In this document: positions 10,808 through 21,200 of the stretch, piece after piece
Position numbering within the stretch: the stretch's first letter is position 1
Layout of the letters: each line of letters begins with the position of its first letter
From: Lyophyllum atratum
Lineage: Eukaryota > Basidiomycota > Agaricomycetes > Agaricales > Lyophyllaceae
DNA: 64,000 nt
NCBI GenBank assembly: GCA_014905825.1
Contig: JACGCN010000001.1
Coordinates: 2,604,001 to 2,668,000 of the forward strand
Direction of reading: 5' to 3'
Position numbers and translations under genes: made by a program
Notes under the pieces: model-generated
What the model was told of the DNA's origin: nothing
The model's input: the letters and a program-made list of their open reading frames with translations, nothing else
The model's database searches: none

Positions 10808-11660
10808 TCAAAGACAAAGTCCAAGGATTGGCGTCCCAAATGGACATGGCCCAGTCGGCGTCGATCCAAGCAGAGCCCTGAGCAGCGGCTGGACACCATT
10901 GATCGTAGCGTCCAGGAAGATTTCGCAGAAGTTCAGCATGGCGTCCAGGTAACATTTAATGTCATAGACGACTGAACATCGGAATCAGAACTCTGCCACG
11001 ATGATGATGTAGCTACTCACTCGGTCCAAGGACAGGTCCTAGAATGGGGAGCTTCTTGACCAGAACATAGAAGGCAGTGAGCGTGTCCTTGTTTAGATTG
11101 ACGGTATTCTTGATGAGCGTCTCTATATCATTGGTGTGATCGAAATTATCGAGGCCCTTGCCAGGCCGGCGCTTCTCGGCGCTGAGAGCGTCCAGCGCGG
11201 CTTGTTGTCCAAGGACATTCGTGTGAAAGGAATTTAGCTGGGTCACGCATTTCTTCTGGAAGTCGCTATCGTTGGCTTTCACGGATACGGATTGTGCGGC
11301 GAGTATCTCTGGGGAGTTATATCACTACCCTGAAGCAGATTGCAGGAATAGAAGGCACGTACTTATGTTCCTGGAGTCTTGACTCGCGGCCTGGTAATAG
11401 CTAACGAACTTCGAGTACGGATCGGCTTCGGCGTCTGCTGTGTGAGGGCTCGACGGGAGGGAAAGGGATGTCGGATTGCGAACGATCCGCATACTTCGAG
11501 ACAAGGATTGGCTGGTATTGCCGAGCGAAAGGACTGTGCGCGTGTATAGAGCCGGAGGTGGTGGAAGAGGTACGGCTACCGCGCAAGTCGTTGTTTGAGT
11601 CAAGGCGGTGAAGGCGGTCGCGTGCAACGCGAGGAGGATGGCACGAATTACGGAAGGCAT
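10808..11660 (-). CDS. Secreted helical protein, unknown function
   Basis: Three exons (11660-11363, 11308-11021, 10971-10808; introns 54 and 49 nt) encode 249 residues. An N-terminal signal peptide (MPSVIRAILLALHATAFTAL) precedes a Pro-rich linker and a predicted helical body (DSDFQKKCVTQLNSFHTNVL, DIETLIKNTVNLNKDTLTAF). The tail carries KKLPILGPVLGPIVYDIKC, a Leu-rich helix (NFCEIFLDATINGVQPLLRA) and PFGTPILGLCL. Four to five cysteines could form disulfides. The composition recalls small secreted surface-active proteins of mushrooms such as the hydrophobic-surface-binding HsbA group, but I cannot confirm membership. A TATA box lies about 130 bp before the ATG. It is next to a second secreted-protein gene on the same strand. 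Confidence 0.65.
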
Positions 11661-12133
11661 GGAAATCTTGGAAAAATATGAAGTTAGGCGGCTAGCGCAG
11701 AGTTATGATATGAAATTATGGACGCGAAACACGTCGAGGATGGGGCCGTAGGGGTAAACGGGGGACACAAAATCCTCCTCCGTGCCTTCTTATACCACTT
11801 CCTGCAAACCTTATTAGAACAAACATTATGATTGGCTGTCAAAAATAGCAAAGTGTCCGACGCGTTCAGTCAGGTGACCATTAATCCAAAAAGTATCAAG
11901 CCCTGGAACTCAGAAGTAAGTGGAGGGAACAACTAGCGAGCTGTAGGTAAGAATCACATAGAAACAGCTAGGAGGCGTACGAGGCATGTCCATATAAGAG
12001 TTCAAACAACAACAGAAAGTCCGTTTGTCCAGATTGCAGTCCACCGATAACCCAAAGAAAGTGGTATGTAACGAGAGTGTGTCGTCGGGAGTTGAGGAAT
12101 GTACATTGCACGGAAGCGATAGGCGCTCTTCCA
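11661..12133. other. Intergenic region with promoter of the secreted helical protein
   Basis: Holds the promoter for the gene starting at 11660 (-) and the 3' untranslated region of the PriA-like gene (-). Short frames here are not supported as genes. Confidence 0.5.
11789..11794 (-). promoter_or_regulatory. TATA box candidate (TATAAG)
   Basis: On the minus strand GGTATAAGAAG lies about 130 bp before the start codon at 11660, a usual distance for a highly expressed fungal secreted-protein gene. Confidence 0.4.
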
Positions 12134-12928
12134 CTATAATGTAACGCAAGATTTACCATCTTGTGAACGTTTGAACCCTCCAGCACAGGTATATACTGGA
12201 GCAGAAATTAACAATCAATCCACGAGGCATCAATGCAGTTGAACATACCGGTACAACGTCCTTGGTCGCAACCAACATTCCAAGCCCCTGGAATTGCGGT
12301 GCAATCTTTTCCATCTCCGAAAGATGCGCAACCACCACAGGACTCGAGCTCTGTAGCGGTATCGAGACACTCGTAATCGCCTCCCTTCGCACCGGAAATT
12401 GGACAAGCATCGAGGCCGGTAGGACAGAGAGGAGCAGAGCGAGCTTTAAGCTGGGGTGATCGCTTTTTCCAGTGTCCGCCAGGACCAGTTGTCGTTATGA
12501 CCATGGCCATGGTGGTGGGAAGGTTTAGGGGGATTGGGTCGTGGGGGGGTAGGAACAGGATGGCATCTACGAACTGCATGGTTCCATACCCATCCTGTTG
12601 AGCACTGGGGAAGAGGCCCCTCAGTAGGGGGAGGGTGACGAGGTACGCAACATCCCTGCTTTTCTCCCCAGTAATGAGTGGTGGGCGGGCAAGCGCTGCC
12701 CTTCGGGGGTGCAGGCGGAGGGGTACGGGGCCCACCGTGAGGCAGACAACAGCCGTTGGGAGAAGACCTGGTAGACAGATCAACCTCCGAAAGCAAGTCA
12801 AGAACTATGCACACTCACCAGAACTCGTCTTCGTCGCAAATCCTAGGTCTCGTTGAGGTTGAAGAAGCGATGGGTAGGGTGATAAACAGCAGGAGGAAGG
12901 CTACCCCGATGCGTGTGATTATTGTCAT
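12134..12928 (-). CDS. PriA-like secreted cysteine-rich protein (one frame break)
   Basis: Related to PriA of Lentinula, a protein expressed around fruiting-body formation. The signal peptide is [19 protein letters not shown]. After an intron (12768-12818) come Cys/Pro-rich repeats ([34 protein letters not shown]) and a His/Pro linker (HHHGHGHND). The conserved C-terminal domain reads [46 protein letters not shown] and ends [10 protein letters not shown]. Its last intron (12196-12248) is needed to reach TAG at 12134. Between the His-rich linker and [10 protein letters not shown] (about 12455-12500) the frame shifts by one base and no fitting intron is visible. This is either a sequence error or a broken copy. 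A TATA box stands 116 bp upstream. Confidence 0.75.
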
Positions 12929-13617
12929 GGTGTCGTAAACTTCCCGAGGGGTGATCAAAAGAGTGACTAGGGAGATTCGGCCAGAACTTCAGAGAAAAGG
13001 GAATCGGGAGACGTAGAAAACGATACCTAATACAAAAGACCACCCTTTATACGACTAGACAAGTGAAACGCCATCATGGGAATGTGGCAAGAAGCAGCGC
13101 TACCGGTGCCTGTTGACAAGTAGGTTGAGCACTTGCGATATGTACCTTTACCCGACTACGTTTTGTGCAGTGTGTCAGAAGAACGAGCTTTCAAGCTATG
13201 TCACTTTTTAATATCACGACCAGGCTACAGATTGGACTTGGCTCAAAAGCTGAATCAGGTGGCGGAGAGAAATCTCACCATGGAGATTTGAGCCCTCACG
13301 TCCAAATCTGTCCTCGTGGTTCCTTTATATATTGATCTGATCCAACGCTGATAGACAAATGAGAGATCACAAAAAATGTCATCTGTCTTTTTCAGCGATG
13401 CCAAGCGAATCTGTTGTTCTGGCCCACGATCCCGGAGGAAAGGATACAAAATGATCTTCATTATCTGCAAATCAGTTCAATGGGTGTGTATAGACAGAAA
13501 GTTCCAGAGAAAGTAATTAAAAGAGGAGGGGAGGGCAAAGCTCTAGCATTCCTACGACGGCCAAACTGAAGACAGCTGGTCAGCAGATGCACTCCAAATG
13601 GAAGGAATAAAGCGACT
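12929..13617. other. Intergenic region: PriA-like promoter and PP2A 3' end
   Basis: The left part is the promoter of the PriA-like gene; the right part should hold the 3' untranslated region of the PP2A gene (-). Nothing else is supported. Confidence 0.5.
13044..13051 (-). promoter_or_regulatory. TATA box candidate (TATAAAGG)
   Basis: On the minus strand TATAAAGG stands about 116 bp before the PriA-like start codon at 12928. Confidence 0.5.
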
Positions 13618-15756
13618 TCATAGTTGAGCTTTATGTAGGGCACGGGTGGCGAAATAACGGACGTCCGCATCTTGGTCATTTTTCTGCTGTTCAAGAGCAG
13701 GAACTACTTGCTGCTCGATGAACTTATGACCCTCCTCTGATGTGTTGAATGTGGTCGCCAGGACCTCAAGCGATTTTGCCACGTTGAAACGAATGTTGGG
13801 GATAGGGTCGTTTGCGAGCAGTAGAAGAGGTCCTATGATGTCAGCACGGATGATCTCTAAATTCAAGGAAGGAGTTATTGTCTGCATCGGGTTCAGCGTG
13901 GGAGGACTAAAACTGAGGAGAGACCTGACGCACCGTGATGGCCTGAACGGTTGTCATTCTGAACAGATAATTAGGATGCTGTCCCATCCCCATGACCTTC
14001 GGGACAATTGCAACCTTAGCCCACTCAACCCCAAATACTTCTGTCAATTTTTTCAGATTGACAGTGGCGGCCTCTCGTATACTGTAGACAGTATCCCCAA
14101 GCCAAGACATGCACAGATTCCCCAACTGTTCGTCAAAGAAGGGCTTTCCTAACTGGTTGGCAAGAAGCGGTATATATTCGATGATGGCTTGCCGGACCCG
14201 CCAGCTCTTATCTTCAGCCAGCTCCACGATAGCAGGGAGAAGGCTCTCGGACAGGAGATCGATGCCAATGACTGTCAACTAGATCAACGGGGTGCGGGAA
14301 AGAGTGGGAGACGCGTACCAGAGTTGACTGTCTCGAGCTTGCTGATTATGTTCAATCTCACTTCCGGGAAGTCATCTTTCAGGAGGTGCAAGAAGAGGGG
14401 TAGGAGATGCTCGATTGTAGGCTCCTTTCCCAACAGAGGGGCAAGCCCGCTGATCTGAGTAGCCAGAGCAGCGCGAACATGTTGAGATGAATCTTGAGAA
14501 AGGTCCCGGACACAAGGTACTATCCTTGCAAGGATAACTTCCTTGTCAAGGAGTTTGGAGAAACCTGGCTCCAACGTCAATCGTGAGATAGATTTGATGC
14601 TAAGGAGCGCACCTGGAATTTGGCCAGCAGCAGCAGTTCGGACCTCCGCTTCGTTATCCTTCAGCAACTGGACGTATTGTCCAATTAACTCCTCTCGGAC
14701 GAGTTCTACGCCTACAGCCTCCGCGAGCTACGAGTGGAACATGTAGATGTTGTGTTAATGAGTGTTGGTCTACATACCTCGTTAAAGTGGTTGGCTGCCA
14801 TATATCTCACACGCCAGCTTTTGTCCCCGATGCTGTGTCTAATCTGTTTGAGAAGTTGCTCCTTAACCTCAGCTGGTGACATGCGCTGCGCGAGGACAAT
14901 AAGATCTTCGACCGTCAGTAGGCGGACCGAATCTTGATCATCGGATTGAAGTCTGCGATAAATGGGCAATCCATCCGACAAGACATGGTGTTGAGCAAAA
15001 TGGGTCAGGAGAGGCTGAGATGAGGTACATGAACGTTAGCTACGATGCTATTACGCGAATGTACAACACGTACACCAAGCCATTTTGCAGCTGCCCGTCG
15101 AACCATGGGCGTATCGTCCGCACCTAGGGCTGTAAATCCTTTCGCAATTCATCTTGAACCGGTGTCGAAACCTTCGCGTAGACTGCAGGATAAAGAGCTG
15201 CAGACGATGTCCGAGAAGTGAACCATTCTCCTTGTGAAAGTCGTTTCAAGAGAGGTATGTAGTATTCTTCAATCTGAGCTTGAGAAAGGACAGCCGCGAC
15301 TTTCGTGATCGACTCCGCTGCCTGCTCTCGCGTTACACGAGTTATATAGCGGACATGACAAAAAACGCACCTTATCTCGCACGAGCGTCTCTTCTACTGC
15401 TGAAAGGTTCTCGAGTGGCCCAAGTAAGACATGAGCGTATTCCTTTCCACCAATATATTCTTCAAAGTTTCTACCCAGCTCCTCGGCCAATGCAAGCAGT
15501 ACCTCATCTTCGTCATCGACAGAGTCCTGCAGGAATGGCACCAGCTCCTCACGCGCACGATCGGGTCCAAGCGCTAGCGCTATGGTTGGAATACTGTGGA
15601 TGGCGTTCAGTCGCAACTGAACGTCTTCGGACCGCAGCTCATCCATGAGGATGGCAATCGGGGCAATCTGACATACAAGGCAGGATATTTAGCTTCCCGA
15701 TAGGTTACGATGTCAAAGAAACAACGAACGTCTTCAACTGGGAATCCGGGATCCAT
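13618..15756 (-). CDS. tpd3: Protein phosphatase 2A scaffold subunit A (PR65/Tpd3), one frame break
   Basis: HEAT-repeat scaffold that holds the catalytic and regulatory subunits of PP2A. Start MDPGFPVED at 15756, then a 62-nt intron, then [24 protein letters not shown] repeats follow along the chain: [106 protein letters not shown]. It ends [13 protein letters not shown]. The repeats, total length and the [11 protein letters not shown] block are diagnostic. Near 15136 the frame slips by one base: DELRK must continue [10 protein letters not shown], but the text as given reads into TAG. One extra T in the TTT run there would restore [12 protein letters not shown]. Because the gene is normally essential and single-copy, an assembly deletion is likelier than a pseudogene. 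Confidence 0.88.
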
Positions 15757-17075
15757 ATTATGAGGTACTGTGTGAGTTTGAGTTCACCAGACTATTGGCG
15801 CGGTTTGACGAGATGAAAGGGTAGAGACGAAAGGTGACGTGAGGATAAAATTGACGAGGATTGACGAGGAGTTGGTGGGCTTGTGGCCAACGACCATGCC
15901 AGATCGTAATCGACAAGGTATCACGTGATGTAATCCATACACTCATGCACGATTACGCCGTATGGGCGCTGGCGAGTATCCAAATGAACGCGTACGGTCG
16001 GGGTTTGCCATGAAGACCCAATAATACGGCTTTGATATGTCTAATCTGTGAAGAAAAGAGTTCACGAGGAAGCTAAAGCAAAAAACAGCACGTTCTAACA
16101 GCCCAGGTTGTGATTGTCAAGCCCATGAACCCTCTTTGCTTTCCACCCTTCAGTAGCATAGGGACAAATATACCTCCATATCCTCACGAGCTCGAGGACA
16201 CATCGAAAATGTCAAGAGCAAACTTAACCACATCAATAATGCTTTTCGGCAGACCAAGGCTAGGGGATGTATTCCTGATCAGCATGGATATTACCCTCGT
16301 TGGAACGCGGATCATGGAAGCTGCAAGTGTACGAGAGTGCAATGACCGAACGAATTCCTGCTGAAGGTCGAGAAACTCGTTCGGACTGTTACTTAGAGAC
16401 ATAAGCATGGCTAGTTGTAAACAGGAGAACGCCGATAGGCATCTGCAGATACGGAACTATGTCCAGTTCTAAGTCTGGTCAGGCGAGGTTGATGTTGTGA
16501 TGTAGTGGTCGTAAAAGGCTTGCTCGTCGACGGATATGCCTGGCCCTAGCCCAGGACTGTGCCGTCGAGCGCATGCCAATGCACCTGTGGCGCATCGATA
16601 AGTAGTGGCAGTCACTGACAGCCTACATGTAACATCGTGTGCGCAGCTTGACAGTCCAAGGGCCATGCACAGTATCCTTGAAAGAAGGGATATCGCGTAG
16701 ATCACCATTAGCGACGACCTACCTGAAGCTGCACTCAAGAGAACATGGCTTGATACTTAGTCGACGTCTGAGTGTTGAATTAACCGGCAATCTAGTGGTC
16801 TGGCACAGTGCGGCAGGCGGTTGGACGAATGTATTTCACATTAGCAGAGTCGTTAGACGAGTCACTAATCCAGGTAAGAACTAGCGAAGTATAAGAGGTA
16901 TTAGAGCGGTGAGCAAGAAAGTGAGCAAGACTCGTCCTCGTTGGAAGCGGTTGCTGCGCGATGACGAAATGTAATTTGGTTTGGTTTGGTGTGTGCCACC
17001 TCCTAAGTATCTCCCACTGAAAGTCGGTGCTTGTGCATCTCTGCTAGTGCGCCTTCAATATCGTAAGCCTCTGAT
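15757..17075. other. 1.3-kb region without a supported gene
   Basis: The left end is the PP2A promoter and the right end the mutarotase promoter. Between about 16110 and 16880 there are overlapping open frames on both strands of 74-90 codons. One on the minus strand (16408-16184) begins with a real ATG and reads MLMSLSNSPNEFLDLQQEFV. None shows a domain, signal peptide or consistent splice structure. It may be a relic gene, a non-coding RNA locus or simple spacer. A short tandem TTGGTTTGGTTTGG run occurs near 16975-16990. Confidence 0.5.
15921..15928. promoter_or_regulatory. TCACGTGA palindrome (E-box/Cbf1-type)
   Basis: Eight-base palindrome 165 bp before the PP2A scaffold start codon at 15756. 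Confidence 0.4.
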
Positions 17076-18133
17076 ATGCCTGTGGAGAAATTGCAAGACA
17101 AGGTACTTCTGAAGCATCCGAAGGTATTGGATTAACTTCATACGGGACAACATGATCTCTAATTCTCCTATGTCCAGGGTCCAACTGTCACCATCCTGTT
17201 CTATGGAGCCACAGTTATATCGTGGAAATCAGGAAGTGCCCGCGATCCTGAGACCACGGAAAGGCTCTTCTTGTCATCTAAAGCAGCCCTGGACGGTTCC
17301 AAGCCTGTACGGGGCGGTATTCCCATTGTCTTTCCCTGCTTTGGCGCTCCCACACATCCTGAGCACGTCAAGCTTGGCCAACACGGATTTGCTAGGAGCG
17401 AAACCTGGAAATGGGGTGAAGTAGTGATGGACAACGAAGCAGGGGTATCCGTAAGACTCAGTGTGTAGATCTTCTCTCCTTGCGCTATGATCGCTCCGTG
17501 ATTTTCATCCCCGCAGCTCTTGAACCCACTGAGAAAATACGCAGCGTTTATGACCGATCGTTTCACCTGAGCTATGTCGTAACGTTGGCCGAGCACCAGC
17601 TCAGCACCGATCTCCACGTGACAAACACCTCGACATCCCCGCCAGACGCCCTGGAATACCAAGCTCTTCTTCACAACTATATCCGGGCTCCAGCGAACCA
17701 GGTCCTCATCACGCCCCTCCAGCACTTGTCCTACTATGATAAAACAGAAACGACAGAACAGGGGAAGTCCACACCAAAGATTGAATTAAGGCCCGCTGTC
17801 GATGTCAAGAAGTCGACGGACTCTGTGTATGAGAATGCTCCCCAGCATTACGAGGTTACGTGGTCAGGGGGTGGTATTGCAGTGAGGTCCAAGAACCTGA
17901 AGGACGTGGTAGTATGGAATCCTCAGGAGGCAGGCCGCCAAATTGGTGATATGGAAGAGGGAGGCTGGTGAGTGCCAGTCTAGATCCATTGACTCCTTCT
18001 ATCACTTATTTTACACAGGGAGAGATACGTATGTGTTGAACCAGGATACGTGAGAGGGTTTGTGAAGTTGGAACCAGGGAAGACTTGGATTGGGCAACAA
18101 GTGCTTACGGTGATGGATCATGGCTCAGACTGA
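17076..18133 (+). CDS. Glucose-6-phosphate 1-epimerase (hexose-6-phosphate mutarotase)
   Basis: Catalyses exchange of alpha and beta anomers of hexose 6-phosphates; relative of yeast YMR099C in the aldose-1-epimerase fold. Four exons are read. MPVEKLQDKVLLKHPK joins GPTVTILFYGATVISWKSGS after a 50-nt intron. KPVRGGIPIVFPCFG, GQHGFARSETWKW, LEYQALLHNYIRAP and DVVVWNPQEAGRQIGDMEEG then follow. The last exon carries ERYVCVEPGYVRGFVKLEPG, whose Glu in VCVEPG is the expected catalytic base, and ends VMDHGSD. The His of QHGFAR and the LHNY motif fit the sugar-binding site. Introns lie near 17125-17176, 17461-17516 and 17968-18019. The frame is intact, and only 108 bp separate its stop from the REV3 start. 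Confidence 0.88.
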
Positions 18134-18147
18134 AGAGTTGTGAGGGT

Positions 18148-18153
18148 CACGTG
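18148..18153. promoter_or_regulatory. CACGTG box upstream of REV3
   Basis: In the context GGTCACGTGCAG, 89 bp before the REV3 ATG, in the short spacer after the mutarotase stop codon. Confidence 0.35.
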
Positions 18154-18241
18154 CAGTGTTTTGTGTTAGGCAGTGAATTGTTCCTCTTTCTAAATAACTT
18201 TGACCATGATACGCCTCTCCTGTACATCTTCCGTCTAATTT

Positions 18242-21200
18242 ATGTCCTCCAAGCAGGCCACTCTGCGCGTCCAGATAACTCAGATCGACCACACTCTTAT
18301 TCAACCAGGTCCGCTTGACAATTCATCCCTGCCCCGTGTTCCAGTCATCAGGATATATGGCGCCTCCTCTGTTGGGAAGAAGACCTGCCTTCATGTACAT
18401 CAAGTTTATCCTTATTTCTTTGTAGAATATAGCGGGAAGTTAACCGCCAATCACGGTTCGTGGTCCCGGAATTTGGTTGTTCCATCCTGACTTGGAGCAC
18501 AGTGAACCGTTACGTTTCCAGACTAACTAAATCGTTAAACCTTGCTATCGCACTGTCACTCAAACGCAATCCTTCGTCGCCTGGGGCCCAATACATTCGC
18601 GCCATTATTCTCGTAAAAGGTGTCCACTTCTATGGTTTCCATTCGTCCTACACTCCATTTCTCAAGGTTTTCATGGCCGATCCTGCGTTCGTTCAACGTG
18701 CGGCCGCCATATTGCAGTCCGGGACAGTCATGGGTACGCGATTCCGCGTATTCGAGAGCCATCTCTCGTATGCCTTGCAATTCATGTGCGATTTTGGTCT
18801 TTATGGCTGTGGGTGGATTGACATGGAAGATGTCTTGCAACGTGACGTACAAAGCACATATGAAGGAGAATTCGCTAGCGTGGATTATAGTGAGCGGGAA
18901 TTCAATGCATCTCCTTATTATCGTCAAACTCGTATGCCTCTCGAAGTGGACGCCATTGCTCCTCACATCCTGAACAGACACAACATCTCCGCTCGAAATC
19001 TGCATCACAAACTTGAAATCCCTGCTCCTCCGCTGCCTGCCGAACCTCTTGTCTTGAGTGTTCGCGAGCTTTGGGAAGATGAACGCAACCGCCGGGTCGC
19101 CCGTGGTCTTAACCCTTCTCCAGAGATCCCTGTGGATCTCAGCGATTCTTCTAGAGGACCCGGTGGCGACTGGGTAGCAGAGGCTGAGTGGTGGGAGGAG
19201 GTAAGGAAGAAAGTTGAGCGGGACAGGGAGGCGGAGCGTTCTCTGCAACCCAGCTCGACTGGATGGGAAAACTGGGTGATGACCACATTCGAAAGTGTAG
19301 AAGCTTTATGGGAGGAGCAGTGGAGACACTGGAGACCCGCAAATGAGGAGTATACAGGAGCTGGCCCCAAGACGTTAGAGACGGCCTCAAGCATCCAGGA
19401 AGTCCAGTGGAACGCCCCAGACGAAGTTTCTGAGCTGGAGGATAACTCGAATGCTGTCGACGTTGATATCTCACTATTTTCGAGTCAGGAAATAAGCCAG
19501 TTGATCGAACTTGAGGAAGCAGGATGGGCACAAAAGGGGGATGAGAATGATCTTGAAGATGAACCAGCTATGGTAGTAGAGGAGGATCAAATTGACGACG
19601 AAGACAACGACGTTGAAGGCTCGCAAGAGACGGATTCGGACCTCGTGGGACATGTTGAGTGAGCTGTTCGTACGTTGGGAAGCTGTCGATGTTACTCATA
19701 CTGTCCCCAGCTTGCCAGATCCTTTTATGTTCCCAGAAGAAACGTCGACACAAATTTCTGCCGAAGAAGTCGAGCTTAAGTTATCCAGGTACGCTCCAGC
19801 TACCCCGTACTGATAGTGTCGTGGCTCAAAGTATCTTACCAGCCCTCCCCATCGGCCTCGTATTGAGCCTGAGTTATCTTCACCTACTACACCAACCCGG
19901 TACATCAAGTCTACCCGTGGCTTCTTGTCGCAATCTGAGATCATTGATATTAGGGCTAGATCGACTCCAAAGCTCTTGTGGCCCTCAGATTCAGATTCAG
20001 ATACAGAAGACGCGGCAGCGGAAATCCAATTTGGACAAACCGAACGTTTAATTGACACTATCCCTGGGAATGACTTATCTGAGCTTGCAGACAAGTTAGT
20101 GGAACAATTCGTACGAAATCCAAACAACTGACTCGAATACTACAGTCCCTCGTTAGTGGCCACAGAATCATACGACCCAACTATCCGTGAATCGGCCGCA
20201 AAGACACACCCTACAATTGACTCCACAGACGACACGCCTCGACCTGTCAAACGACGCAAGCTCAGTTTCTCCCTACAAGGCGAGGAAATTCCTCATGGAA
20301 CCTTCTTCTCGTCGCCATCACCCTTCACTGGTCCGGTACAACTGCCCACAGCTGCCGTAGTGAAACTTCTTCGGGAGTCTTATGCTGTTCACACTATAAA
20401 AGCGATCAACATGAACAGATATGAGTATGCCGTACCCCCTCCCTCAGCTGTGAATCTCCGAAACAGCTTAGACGATTACGATGTACCACGCAAGATATAT
20501 CGCCCGCCACACTACTCTCTGATCTCCGATGTACCGGAACGACCGAAGGAGTATGCAGGCTTGCTTTTCCGCCTCAAAGGTGGAGAGGGAATCACACACC
20601 TCGACATATGGGATGACTCGGTGCAATCAACTGTTCAATCGGAATGGCTGTCCCCTCTTCTATCCACCGGCATTGGAGGGTGGGAATATGCCAGCTCTCC
20701 GCCGAGTGTCAAGGAAGTCAAGCGATGGCTTGCTGTGAATAAGGGAGGTTCTCCGATGGCGCGTAAGATGCAATCTCAAGTAGGGGTTTATCATCTCTTG
20801 TCGAGCTTGGGGATTAAATACTCTTCCAGATTGAAGGTCCCACACAAGCAAATATATATGGCCTGAAGGATACACCTGGCCCTGGAAGGGTCCCACAGTT
20901 ACTGCCTCGTGAAGTGGAAACAATGAGCGTGCTCTCCTTGGAATTGTTCAGTGAGCAGCTCTTCTTCGCCTACATCGGCAGTGCTAATCTTCGGTAGTTC
21001 CTACACACGAGGGCAAAGCTCCCAACGCAGAGAGTGACGAGATCGTAGCCCTATTCTTCACATATCAGAGGTCGAAGACAGTTCCTCTTCGTGGAGGAAC
21101 CATCGTTGTCCAAACCCCACATTTTGATCATCAACGCATCCGTGATATTGAAATGGATATAGCTCACGACGAAGTCGACCTGATCAATAGGATAGTAGAC

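Noticed and set aside
12540..12560. Frame change in the PriA-like gene caused by the run of seven G (C on the minus strand)
   Set aside because: The His-rich linker beyond the run is still in the upstream frame, so the shift must be further along, near 12455-12500.
20100..20160. Stop codon inside REV3
   Set aside because: A 51-nt intron (donor GTTAGT, acceptor CTACAG) removes it and keeps the frame.
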